Source of the DNA: Oceanobacillus manasiensis
GTDB taxonomy: Bacteria > Bacillota > Bacilli > Bacillales > Amphibacillaceae
Reading direction: 5' to 3'
Length of the DNA stretch: 64,000 nt
Assembly (NCBI RefSeq): GCF_000724085.1
Contig: NZ_CCDL010000001.1
Location: 1,798,001-1,862,000 of the forward strand
Every line of letters starts with the position of its first letter. Position 1 is the first letter of the stretch. The notes beneath the pieces were generated by a model. That model was given only the letters and a program-made list of their open reading frames with translations. It had not been told where the DNA came from and did no database searches. Positions 33,270 to 42,556 of this stretch are shown piece by piece. The position numbers and the translations under genes were made by a program.

Positions 33270-33650
33270 ATTGTGTGTAACAGGGTAGTTTGAATCATTT
33301 TTTAATTTCCACCAAGAAACGATAATGATAAGAAAATGGCCAAAAATCCTTTATAGACAGGCTTTTTAGTTCCGTTGACAATGGCAGAATAACTATCTTT
33401 AGTCATTGGTCCCATGAACTCCAGAAGAAAATCCGTGACTATTTAATTAATTTAGAAAATTCAGTGATTAATCGACACTATTCGACACAAATCAAGCTGG
33501 ACGCCAATTATACTAACATTAACATCATAGATTCTACAAATCCCACCACTGACATCAAGAACCCGCATAAGAAATTAATGGGGAGAGGAGGCAGTAGGTG
33601 TTTTTTTTGCTAGGCAAAATCTGTTTTACAAATTGAGGGGAGGAAATAGT

Positions 33651-36600
33651 TTGAAGACAAAGAAAAGGCGTCAGACGAAGGCATTTAGTATTGCTGCGTC
33701 CGTGTTAATGACTTTTTCATTGGTCACACCTGGTATGGTTAGTGCGGAATCAAATAATAAGCTGCACCAGTCGGTTAATGAATCATCAAGTTCGGTCGTA
33801 CAGAATAAAGTAACTGATCGATTGCTTGATACGTTTAAAAAAGATGATAAAGTTACTTTTCTCGTAAAGTTTGCAGAAAAAGCGGACACGGCAAAGGTGG
33901 CGGAGGAAGCAAAGAAATCTACAGCTAAAGCAAATCTTTCGGCACAAAAGGCAGAGCTGGCACAACGTTCAGCAGTCGTTTCCGAATTAAAAGCAACATC
34001 TCTTACTTCTCAGCAAAATGTAAAAGACTTTCTTGAATCACAATTGGAATCAGGGAAGGTAGAGGATTATAAATCTTTTCATATCGTAAACGGTATGTCT
34101 GTCACTGCTACGAAAGAAGTGGCCGAAAAAATAGCCACATTTGCAGAAGTTGAAAAGATTTTGCCAAACGAAAAGCGTGAACTGTTTACAACCGTTACAG
34201 AGGACGCAAAAGCACCTAGTTCTGAAATCGCCAATGTAGAATGGAATGTAGAACGTGTTGGCGCGCCAGCTGTCTGGGACATGGGATTTGATGGTTCTGG
34301 AGTTACAGTTGCAAGCATTGATACAGGGGTTCAACATGATCACCCTGCATTACAAGAGAAATACCGTGGGTATGATGCGAATACGGGAGAATTCAACCAT
34401 GATTTTAACTGGTTTGACGCTACGGCAGGTCAAGAAACACCGTATGATGATCAAGGACATGGTACACACGTAACAGGTACAATGGTAGGTAGTGAGCCAG
34501 ATGGGTCTAACCAAGTTGGTGTTGCTCCTGGTGCACAATGGATCGCTGTTAAGGCATTCACTGCTGACGGTGGTACAGATGTGGATTTACTTGCAGCTGC
34601 TGAGTGGATTTTAGCTCCAACAGATGCTGAAGGTAATGCCCGAGTTGATATGGCACCAGATGTCGTAAATAACTCTTGGGGCGGTGGACCCGGATTAGAT
34701 GAGTGGTACCGTGATGTTGTCATTAACTGGAGAGCAGCGGAAATCTTCCCTGAATTCTCTGCAGGTAACACCACTCTATTTAACCCAGGCGGACCTGAAT
34801 CAATTGCAGTACCTGCTAACTACCCAGAGTCATTTGCGACTGGAGCTACCGATGCGAACGATGCTCTGGCAAACTTTTCATTACAAGGGCCTTCTCCTTA
34901 CGATGAAGTGAAACCAGATATTTCTGCACCTGGAGTAAACATTCGTTCTAGTGTACCTGGTGGAGGTTATGAAGGAGGTTGGAATGGTACTTCAATGGCA
35001 GGACCTGCAGTAGCTGCAGTGGTTGCTTTGATAAAGCAGGCAGATGCTAGTCTAACTGTTGATGAAATCGAAGAACTTATTACAACAACTGCGACACCAT
35101 TAACAGATGGAAACTTTACAGAAGTGCCAAACAATGGATATGGATATGGCCTTGTAAGTGGATATGATGCAGTATCATCCCTTGTGACTGGTTTAGGAAC
35201 ACTTGAAGGTCAAGTTACAAAAGAAGGAGAAGATACTGAAGCACCTACTTTCGAACATGAAGGACCAGCAGAATCGTATGTTGGTATGGATTTAGATCTA
35301 TCCATTCGTGTAATGGACAACATTAGTGTATCCTCTGTTCAGCTTGAGTACACAGATCATAATGGTGATACGCAAACAGTTGAGGCGGATCGCATTTCTG
35401 GCGACTTCAAAGATGGAGAATATACTGCTACCATTCCTGGAGAGCATATTGATGGTGACTCCCTAACTTACAGCTGGAAAATTAACGACTTTGGAAACAA
35501 CGAGGTTTCCAGTGAGGAGTATGTTGTAACCTTGCACCCTGGAATCACTGTTGGATATTCAGAGGACTTTGAATCAGAGGCTGCAGGCTGGACAGTATTC
35601 GGTGAAAATAACAGCTGGGAACGTGGTATTCCTACTTCAGGACCGGAAAGTGCTGTATCCGGTGAGAACGTTTATGCAACAAACCTTGCAGGAACCTATG
35701 ATAATAATTCTAACACAAACACTCGTTATGCCTCCCGTTGACTTACCAGAAGGAGAATCATACTTACAATTCAGTCAGTGGTACAACATAGAAAATAACT
35801 GGGATTATGGACATGTATTTATTTCAACAGATCAAGAAGAGTGGACACAATTATCTAGAATAACTAATGTATCCGAAGGTTGGGAAGAGGTTGAAATTGA
35901 CCTATCCGAATACAGCGGAGAACGTGTTTATATTGGCTTTAACTTAACTACAGATGGCTCAGTTGTCAGAGATGGTTTCTATATTGATGATGTCAAACTA
36001 GCTGACACTTCTGATAGTGCGAGTGCTTCTGTAAAAGGAAATAAAGGCAAAGCTAAAGGTAAGAAAAAAGGTGCCATCAGCCTGAATAATGGGCAAATGG
36101 GGATTGCAGGCTTTAACAATGCACTTGGAGTAATAAAGAGTGATAAAAAGGCTTCTTTAAAAGAAAAAGTAAATCCGGCTAAAATTGCTCCTCTAATGCC
36201 TGAAAAGAAAGAGAAACCAGGAAAGGATCCGATTAGCCCTGTTTTGTTACCGATGAGTGCACAAGTAAGTGTGCTTGAGAGTGGAAGAACAGTTAATACG
36301 GACCCTGAAAATGGCTCGTATTCTTTACTTCATGCTGCAGGTGAATTTACTGTTAAAGCAGAAGCTTATGGATTTGAATCAGAAGAACAAACAGTCACTA
36401 TTGAAGGTGATGAAAGCACAACTGCTGATTTCACGCTAGAAGAGGTTGCACAACACACTGTAAGTGGCGCTGTGACAGATGCGACTACTGGTGAACCAGT
36501 GGAAGGTGCTACTGTAATACTAGTGGAAGATGCAAATATTGCACCAGTAGAAACGGATGCAGAAGGTAATTACGAATTAACAGCTTATGAAGGTAACTAT

Positions 36601-38037
36601 ACGCTGAAGATTTTGGCTGCTGGTTACCATGGAACAGAAGTAGAAGTAAATCTGGAGGATGGCGATGCAGAGGTTAATGTTTCTCTTGAGCCGTTCTATA
36701 CAGTTCCAGGTGGAGAAATAGGATATGATGATGGCACAGCAGAAAATGCACGTGCTTTCTATGATGCAGGTAACGGCTGGGCAGTAAAAATGTCTCTTCC
36801 TGAAGGAGAAGAATCTGCCATCGTAACAGACGGTGTCTTCAAGTTCTGGGATGAAGAATTCCCTTCCCCAGGTGGAACTGAATTTGCTGTAGAGGTATGG
36901 GATGCTTCAGGTACTGATGGGCAGCCAGGTGAAAAACTAGCTGGACCAATCTCAGCGGAAGCAGTTCGAGATTCTGCTGAGTGGACGGTTGTTGACTTAT
37001 CAGAACATGGTATTGTAGTAGAAGGTGACTTCTACATGGTTTATGTCCAAACACAGCCTAATACTGCTGCACCTGGATTAGCGACAGATGAAAATGGTCC
37101 GAATGCAGAAAGAAGTTATCAAATGGTAGGAGGAGCTTGGTCTCCATCACCAGCTGCTGAAGGTAACTATATGATTCGTTCACGTGTAAGCTATGAAGCA
37201 GAAACACCAGTAATTACCTCTCCTGCAGAGGATCTAATTACAAATGAAGCAGAAATCACTGTAGAAGGAACTGCTTCTCCAACAACTACTGTACAACTTC
37301 TTAACAACGGAGAAGAAGTTGGATCTGCTGAAATTGGTGACGAAGGATCCTTCGCTATCGATGTAGAACTAACAGAAGGAGAAAATGAGCTTACAGCTGT
37401 ATCTCTGTTAGATGGTACAGAAATAGGTGAATCTGAGCCAGTTGTTGTAACACTGGATACAGAAGCTCCTGAACTTACTATTGACAGTCCTGAAGATGGG
37501 GATAAAACGAATCGTGAGACTGTGACAGTAGAAGGAACTGTAGCTGATGCTAACCTAGACTTTGTAGAGGTTAATGGACAGTCTGCAACTGTAGAAGATG
37601 GTACGTACTCCAAGCGGATCCTGTTAGATAACGGAGAAAATGAAATCGAAGTTGTTGCACAAGATCTTGCTGGTAATACAACTTCTGAATCAGTAACAAT
37701 TGACGTAAAATATGATGCACCTGAGATCGAGAACCTAACACCAACTGAGGATAAAACATTAAAAGCTGGTGAAAGTGTCAAGATTGAATTCGACAGTGAG
37801 CCAGGATTGGATGCAACCTTTGTTATCCATATGCCGCTAACAAACGCGAAGAGCAGCGTATCTAACGCTACAGAATTGCCAATGATGGAAACATCTGATG
37901 GGCACTATGTAGGTTACTGGACTGCGACTAGCAATGTTGTAGCAGATGGAGCCGTAGTAGAAGTGAAAGTTAAGGATGACTACGGAAATGAAACAAGGGA
38001 ACAGGCTGACGGAAAACTAATCATTAACGTCGACTGA
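33651..38037 (+). pseudogene. bpr: Bacillopeptidase F-like S8 protease, interrupted by a +1 frameshift
   Basis: The first frame (33651-35741, about 696 residues) holds a signal peptide ending near VSA-ES (residue 32), an I9-type propeptide to about residue 190, and a subtilisin domain with Asp224 (ASIDTG), His270 (GHGTH) and Ser448 (NGTSMA). Near base 35720 one extra base in AACACTCGT moves the protein into the next frame, where MPPVDLPEGESYLQF continues the same jelly-roll domain and runs to 38037. The second part has two carboxypeptidase-regulatory-like repeats, a beta-sandwich domain and tandem Ig-like repeats. Joined length, about 1460 residues, fits B. subtilis Bpr. TTG 33651 follows AGGGGAGG. 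Confidence 0.88.
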
Positions 38038-38050
38038 ACCAACTAATTAG

Positions 38051-38088
38051 CAAGGTGTGTAGACTATTCTACACACCTTGTTTTTTTG
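38051..38088 (+). terminator. Terminator of bpr
   Basis: CAAGGTGTGTAGA (38051-38063) and TCTACACACCTTG (38068-38080) form a perfect 13-bp stem followed by T7. Confidence 0.93.
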
Positions 38089-38269
38089 TGCGTAAGGAAA
38101 GTAAGTATAAAATTAAAGGGTGTTTCCGTAACGTCAATCAAACGCTTATAAAATCACAGTAATTTTCCAAGGATGCCAGGATTTCAACCTAAATATAATG
38201 AATCGAAGCAAAAGACTTTTCAAATCTCTTAAACTCACGTATACTATTTATATAATTAAATATCGATTC

Positions 38270-38408
38270 CATCTTCGGGGCAGGGTGAAATTCCCGACCG
38301 ACGGTAAAAAGCAGTCTCATGCTTTAAGTCCGTGACCCGCAAATTTCTTTTGCGGCTGATCTGGTGCAAGTCCAGAACCGACAGTTACAGTCTGGATGGG
38401 AGAAGATG
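38270..38408 (+). promoter_or_regulatory. FMN riboswitch (RFN element)
   Basis: CATCTTCGGGGCAGGGTGAA begins the aptamer, and ATTCCCGACCGACGGTAA, GTCCGTGACCC, CTGGTGCAAGTCCAG and CCGACAGTTACAGTCTGG-ATGGGAGAAGATG follow in the conserved order, each a separate RFN block. Helix P1 is ATCTTC with GAAGAT. It should repress ribU when FMN is plentiful. Confidence 0.97.
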
Positions 38409-38465
38409 TCGAGCCGGAATTTAGTGCATATTTTGCGCTTATTTTCCTATGATTTTTTAAACATA

Positions 38466-38498
38466 CCCTAAAGCCCCGATTAGGCTTTAGGGTTTTTT
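38466..38498 (+). terminator. FMN riboswitch terminator
   Basis: CCCTAAAGCC pairs with GGCTTTAGGG across a seven-base loop, followed by T6. Confidence 0.92.
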
Positions 38499-38565
38499 GT
38501 GTTTAAATGGAAGACGGCGGATCCTTCATCACGAGATAGGAATCGATAAAAGATGAAGGAGGAGA

Positions 38566-39156
38566 ATGATGATGCAATCATCAAAGACGCAATCATTCAG
38601 CTTATTAAAACTTATTATTCTCGCTTTACTTGGGACCATTTCATTGGTGTTATTCTTTATTAACTTCCCATTACCGTTTCTACCAACCCCTTATCTAAAA
38701 ATTGATTTCAGTGAGGTACCTGCCCTGATGGCCGCTTTTATTTTCTCGCCATTAGCAGGAGTTATCGTTGTTGCAATTAAAAATATTTTATATCTAGCAA
38801 TTGGTGGGGGAGAAATAATTGGCGTACTGGCTAACTTCCTTACAGGAGTTTTATTTATCGTCCCTGTTGCCTTGATGTATCATAAATTTAAAGGTGTTAA
38901 AAGTGTAATTTCGGGGTTAGTTACGGGCACCATTGTGATGGCATTGGGCATGAGTGTTCTGAATTACTTCCTGATATTACCAGCTTATGGCTGGTTTATG
39001 GGCTGGGAAATGACAGAGCAATTTAAGTGGTTCTCTGTATATGCTGGTATACTACCATTCAATCTAATAAAAGGAATTGTTGTCGGACTATTGTTTGTAC
39101 CTTTATTCCTAAAAATGAGGCAATGGATTGAGGAAAAGCGAGCAAGTCTTGTGTAA
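38566..39156 (+). CDS. ribU: Riboflavin transporter RibU (ECF S-component)
   Basis: This 196-residue membrane protein has about six hydrophobic segments and the RibU blocks FLPTPYLKIDFSEVPALMAAF, IKNILYLAIGGGEIIGVLANF and LPFNLIKGIVVGLLFVPLF. It binds riboflavin and couples to the ECF energising module encoded elsewhere. Control by the FMN riboswitch 150 bases upstream confirms the substrate. Three in-frame ATG codons follow AAGGAGGAG; the true start may be 38566, 38569 or 38572. Confidence 0.95.
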   Translation: MMMQSSKTQSFSLLKLIILALLGTISLVLFFINFPLPFLPTPYLKIDFSEVPALMAAFIFSPLAGVIVVAIKNILYLAIGGGEIIGVLANFLTGVLFIVPVALMYHKFKGVKSVISGLVTGTIVMALGMSVLNYFLILPAYGWFMGWEMTEQFKWFSVYAGILPFNLIKGIVVGLLFVPLFLKMRQWIEEKRASLV

Positions 39157-39181
39157 AAACACAATATATTTTCTTATCATA

Positions 39182-39216
39182 AAAGGACTAGTCTATTCAA
39201 AGACTAGTCCTTTTTA
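39182..39216 (+). terminator. Terminator of ribU
   Basis: AGGACTAGTCT and AGACTAGTCCT form an 11-bp stem with a short loop, followed by T5. Confidence 0.9.
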
Positions 39217-39246
39217 TAGCTTTTGTTATATCACAACTTAACCAAA

Positions 39247-39281
39247 AAATCCGCTTGCATATTTTATGCAAGCGGATTGCC
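39247..39281 (-). terminator. Terminator of the yteA-menI-menA group
   Basis: On the minus strand AATCCGCTTGCATA pairs with TATGCAAGCGGATT and T6 follows. Confidence 0.9.
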
Positions 39282-39288
39282 TCCATAC

Positions 39289-39642
39289 CTATTGCTCTTC
39301 AACAAGATATCTTGCTGTAGGTTGTAGTTCTAATCGTTCTTCAGGTATAGGTTTGCCTGATTTTTCACTTAGACCGTACGTACCATTTTCAATTCGCTCT
39401 AATGCATCATCAATTTCTCGTAGACGATCTTCGCGCACGAGATTTAAACCAGCATCACGTTCTTGTTCAAATTGTTCGGTACCCATATCTCCAGGATGAT
39501 TGTCATAATCTGCTAACTCATTAATTGAATCATTGGGACTATCTTCTCGATTTTCAGCAATCTTATCCGCGTTTTCTTCTCTTAATTGTAAAAGTTGTTT
39601 TTTAAATTTATCTAATTTATCTTTGCTTAGGTGTGTCTTCAT
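39289..39642 (-). CDS. yteA: YteA/TraR-DksA-like protein without zinc-finger cysteines
   Basis: This 117-residue protein has a long N-terminal coiled-coil region (DKLDKFKKQLLQLREENADK) and the DksA-like helix IDDALERIENGTYGLSEKSG, where true DksA/TraR zinc fingers read GxCxxC. Here both Cys positions are Ser or other residues and the second pair is also absent (PIPEERLELQP), so no zinc site forms. It is shorter than B. subtilis YteA as I recall it. AAAGGAG precedes ATG 39642. It shares a terminator and probably a transcript with menI and menA. Confidence 0.82.
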   Translation of the reverse strand: MKTHLSKDKLDKFKKQLLQLREENADKIAENREDSPNDSINELADYDNHPGDMGTEQFEQERDAGLNLVREDRLREIDDALERIENGTYGLSEKSGKPIPEERLELQPTARYLVEEQ

Positions 39643-39657
39643 TGGTATCTCCTTTCA

Positions 39658-40047
39658 TTATGACTGCTTTTTATGAACAATTCCCAGTGTACATCTTGAA
39701 ATACAAATTAGATTTTCTGTTTCATCAACTATCTGTATTTCCCATACCATGGAAGTTTTACCGAGATGGATAGGCTTTGCTAAAGCAGTGACTATTCCGT
39801 CTCGCTTACTCCTAACATGATTTGCATTTATTTCCATTCCAAAGACGTTCGATTGGTCTGTGTCTATGTTGACCATAGCACCGATACTGGCAGCAGTTTC
39901 TGCAAGAGCGACACTTGCTCCACCATGTAAATAACCAGCAGGCTGACGAGTTCTTCCATCAACTGGCATGGTAAGGATCACAAGATTTTTATCCAGCGAT
40001 TGCGTTTCGATACCAAGTGCTTCCATTAGCGTCTGGTTAAATTCCAT
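39658..40047 (-). CDS. menI: Hotdog-fold thioesterase, probable DHNA-CoA thioesterase
   Basis: This 129-residue protein has the PaaI-type hotdog motif AGYLHGGASVALAETAAS, in which the HGG turn and the helix Glu form the active site. Paralogues act on several acyl-CoA substrates. Position between menA and yteA and next to the menaquinone genes supports release of 1,4-dihydroxy-2-naphthoate from its CoA ester, the substrate of MenA 18 bases upstream. Orthology to a biochemically proven MenI is not established here. Confidence 0.85.
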   Translation of the reverse strand: MEFNQTLMEALGIETQSLDKNLVILTMPVDGRTRQPAGYLHGGASVALAETAASIGAMVNIDTDQSNVFGMEINANHVRSKRDGIVTALAKPIHLGKTSMVWEIQIVDETENLICISRCTLGIVHKKQS

Positions 40048-40064
40048 GTAAAGGTCATCCCTTC

Positions 40065-41003
40065 TTATAATACAGCGTCAATTAGTAATGATATTCCTAA
40101 AAGAATTCCATATATACTATTGGTTTTTCCAGTAGCTGCCATTGCGGGCATCATTTCGATCGGCATCGTTTTGCCCTGGAACTTCTTGATAACATCAACT
40201 GCCTTCACGATAGCAAGAAACGAAATAAGCGACCACAATGGAAGGATACCGGTAATGATGTAAGCGGCTGTTAGAATAAATGAAAGAATGAAAAATCCTG
40301 CAAGCACCTTAATGGCATTCTTTCTTCCTACTAGAATTGCAATTGTTTTTCGTCCATTCTTTTTATCACCATCAAGGTCCCGAATATTATTGGATAACAT
40401 AATGGCACCAATAAATAATGCTACTGGAATGGAAACCCAAATAACTTCTGCTGTGATGGCGCTTGTTTGGATGAAATAACTAATTCCTATGATGACTGTT
40501 CCCATTAAAAAGCCAGAGAATACTTCGCCAAATGGTGTATACGCAATTGGTAATGGTCCACCTGTATATAAATAACCGAAAAGCATGCATACTAAACCAA
40601 TCAATGCAATCCACCAGCTAGACTCAATACAGATATATACTCCAAGAAGAATGGCGATTCCAAAAAAAGTCAAAGCCAAGGTCAATACTGTTTTGGGCTG
40701 AATTCCATCACGAACAATGGTTCCACCAATCCCGACAGATTCCTCGGTATCTAATCCTCTCACGAAATCGTAATACTCATTAAACATATTGGTGGCAGAT
40801 TGAATTAGCATTGAAGCAAGAAGCATGGCAAAAAATAACAGAAGATGAAAGTTCGTATCTTCTGTAAAAGCAAACATGGAACCGACAAAAACGGGTACAA
40901 AAGAGGCCGTTAGTGTGTGCGGGCGCAATAAACGCCACCATATTTGGAACCCTTCTTTTTCATTTAAAGCTTGTTTTATTGTATGATTATCTGATGTGCT
41001 CAT
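40065..41003 (-). CDS. menA: 1,4-dihydroxy-2-naphthoate polyprenyltransferase MenA
   Basis: This 312-residue integral membrane enzyme has about eight or nine helices and the UbiA-family Asp motifs NMFNEYYDFVRGLD and RDLDGDKKNGRKT. It attaches the isoprenoid side chain to DHNA, forming demethylmenaquinone. ATG 41003 has GGGGG nine bases upstream; the GTG eight codons earlier is less likely. It is divergent from menF, so the intergenic region (41004-41167) holds promoters in both directions. Confidence 0.93.
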   Translation of the reverse strand: MSTSDNHTIKQALNEKEGFQIWWRLLRPHTLTASFVPVFVGSMFAFTEDTNFHLLLFFAMLLASMLIQSATNMFNEYYDFVRGLDTEESVGIGGTIVRDGIQPKTVLTLALTFFGIAILLGVYICIESSWWIALIGLVCMLFGYLYTGGPLPIAYTPFGEVFSGFLMGTVIIGISYFIQTSAITAEVIWVSIPVALFIGAIMLSNNIRDLDGDKKNGRKTIAILVGRKNAIKVLAGFFILSFILTAAYIITGILPLWSLISFLAIVKAVDVIKKFQGKTMPIEMMPAMAATGKTNSIYGILLGISLLIDAVL

Positions 41004-41089
41004 TTCTTTTTTTCCCCCTGATTTCACGTGCGTATCGTATTAATTTTAGGGAAATTATGAAGGGGTGTCAATTCACTAGGTGGATTTCC

Positions 41090-41118
41090 TTGAGAAACCA
41101 GTGAAAAGAGAATAAAAT
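41090..41118 (+). promoter_or_regulatory. Sigma-A promoter of the menF operon
   Basis: TTGAGA (41090-41095), a 17-base spacer and TAAAAT (41113-41118) lie 50 bases before menF. Confidence 0.6.
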
Positions 41119-41167
41119 AGGATAAGATACTGTGTTGACGCATGTTTGGTTACGGAGGTTTAAATAG

Positions 41168-42556
41168 ATGATAGAACTTAAGGAAGAAAATATAGAAGCT
41201 GTATTAGAAGAGGCGATCAACACAATTTTGCCTCGAAATAGCAGGCTTGTCAGTATTACAAAAAAGGTGGAGTCAATAGACCCCCTTTCATTTTATGATG
41301 CAGCAAAACAATTAAGAACAGAAAGACAATATTGGTCCAGTACAGCAGAGGCATACACCCTTGTAGGTACGGGATGTGCTTTTGAGATTACTGCGAAAAA
41401 GGATCGCTTTGAAACAGCAGAGCAAGAATGGAATAAATTGCTAAACGATGCTGTGAGCAATAATCCTTATGATGTTCCAGGTACAGGAATTGTCAGCATT
41501 GGCGGGGCCGCCTTTGACCCGGAAAAAGAAAAAACAGAGCTATGGGAGAATTTTGAACCAATTCGGTTTACCGTCCCAGAGTTCTTGCTTACAGAGTATG
41601 AAGACGAACTTTATTATACTGTTAATATAATGGTAAGAGAAGATGACCATCCACGTCAGCTCGCAAATGAGCTGAAAGAAGTAGAGGAACAGCTTTTTAA
41701 AGAAAAGGTTCAAACCGCTTCCGACACACATATAGTTGGCAGATATGAGGTCTCTCCTGACTTGTGGAAGCAAACCGTTAAGGAAGCAACAGAAGAAATA
41801 AAGCAAAACAAGGTTGAAAAAATTGTTTTAGCCAGAGAATTGCGGTTGAAATTGGATAGAGAGGCTGACAGTGGAAATATCATACGAAAGCTTTTAGATA
41901 CTCAACCCAACAGTTTCATTTTCTCTTTTGAAAGAGGGAAGGATTGCTTCATTGGTGCAACGCCTGAACGACTAGTTAAAATAAGACAAAACAATCTCTT
42001 CTCTACCTGTTTAGCTGGCACAGCTCCACGAGGGAAAACGGAGGAAGAGGATGCACGTATCAACTATCATTTACTACATGATCCAAAAAATCGTGGAGAA
42101 CACGATTTTGTCGTGCAAATGATGAAGAAGGCTATAGAGAATTATTGTACAGATATCGACATTCCAAACGAACCAGTTGTTTATCCATTGAAAAATCTGC
42201 AACATTTATATACACCGGTCACCGCTCGTTTAAAAAAAGGCTCTACCATCTTAGATATTATAAAAAATTTACACCCAACTCCCGCACTCGGTGGGACCCC
42301 TCGTAAGGAGTCGGTAGCCTTTATACGAGAACATGAGCTTTTGGACAGAGGATGGTATGGTGCACCGGTCGGTTGGCTTGATAATAAAGAAAACGGTGAA
42401 TTTGCAGTGGCAATAAGATCGGGTTTAATTCAGGGAGATGAGGCTTCCTTGTTTGCTGGCTGTGGAGTTGTAAAAGATTCTGATCCAGAAGAAGAATATG
42501 AGGAGACAGATATTAAATTTTTGCCGATGCTCTCGGTTCTTGGAGGTCCAGAATGA
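41168..42556 (+). CDS. menF: Isochorismate synthase MenF
   Basis: This 462-residue chorismate-utilising enzyme converts chorismate to isochorismate, the first menaquinone-specific step. Family blocks in the C-terminal half are KIVLARELRL, FSFERGKDCFIGATPERLVK, CLAGTAPRGKTEEEDA, LHPTPALGGTPRKESVAFI and GWYGAPVGWLD, with FAVAIRSGLI and FAGCGVV near the end. The N-terminal 180 residues are variable, as is normal. ATG 41168 follows GGAGG. The last four bases overlap menD (ATGA), indicating translational coupling. Confidence 0.95.
   Translation: MIELKEENIEAVLEEAINTILPRNSRLVSITKKVESIDPLSFYDAAKQLRTERQYWSSTAEAYTLVGTGCAFEITAKKDRFETAEQEWNKLLNDAVSNNPYDVPGTGIVSIGGAAFDPEKEKTELWENFEPIRFTVPEFLLTEYEDELYYTVNIMVREDDHPRQLANELKEVEEQLFKEKVQTASDTHIVGRYEVSPDLWKQTVKEATEEIKQNKVEKIVLARELRLKLDREADSGNIIRKLLDTQPNSFIFSFERGKDCFIGATPERLVKIRQNNLFSTCLAGTAPRGKTEEEDARINYHLLHDPKNRGEHDFVVQMMKKAIENYCTDIDIPNEPVVYPLKNLQHLYTPVTARLKKGSTILDIIKNLHPTPALGGTPRKESVAFIREHELLDRGWYGAPVGWLDNKENGEFAVAIRSGLIQGDEASLFAGCGVVKDSDPEEEYEETDIKFLPMLSVLGGPE

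Noticed and set aside
32947-33565. CTGACATCAAG occurring on both sides of repeat copy D as target-site duplications
   Set aside because: The shared string is only 11 bases, the copies are about 600 bases apart and they do not adjoin the repeat ends.
35551-35741. Independent start of a second gene within the bpr first frame
   Set aside because: The frame-2 sequence before 35720 is the out-of-frame complement of coding sequence and has no ribosome binding site; the protein becomes family-like only after the frameshift point.
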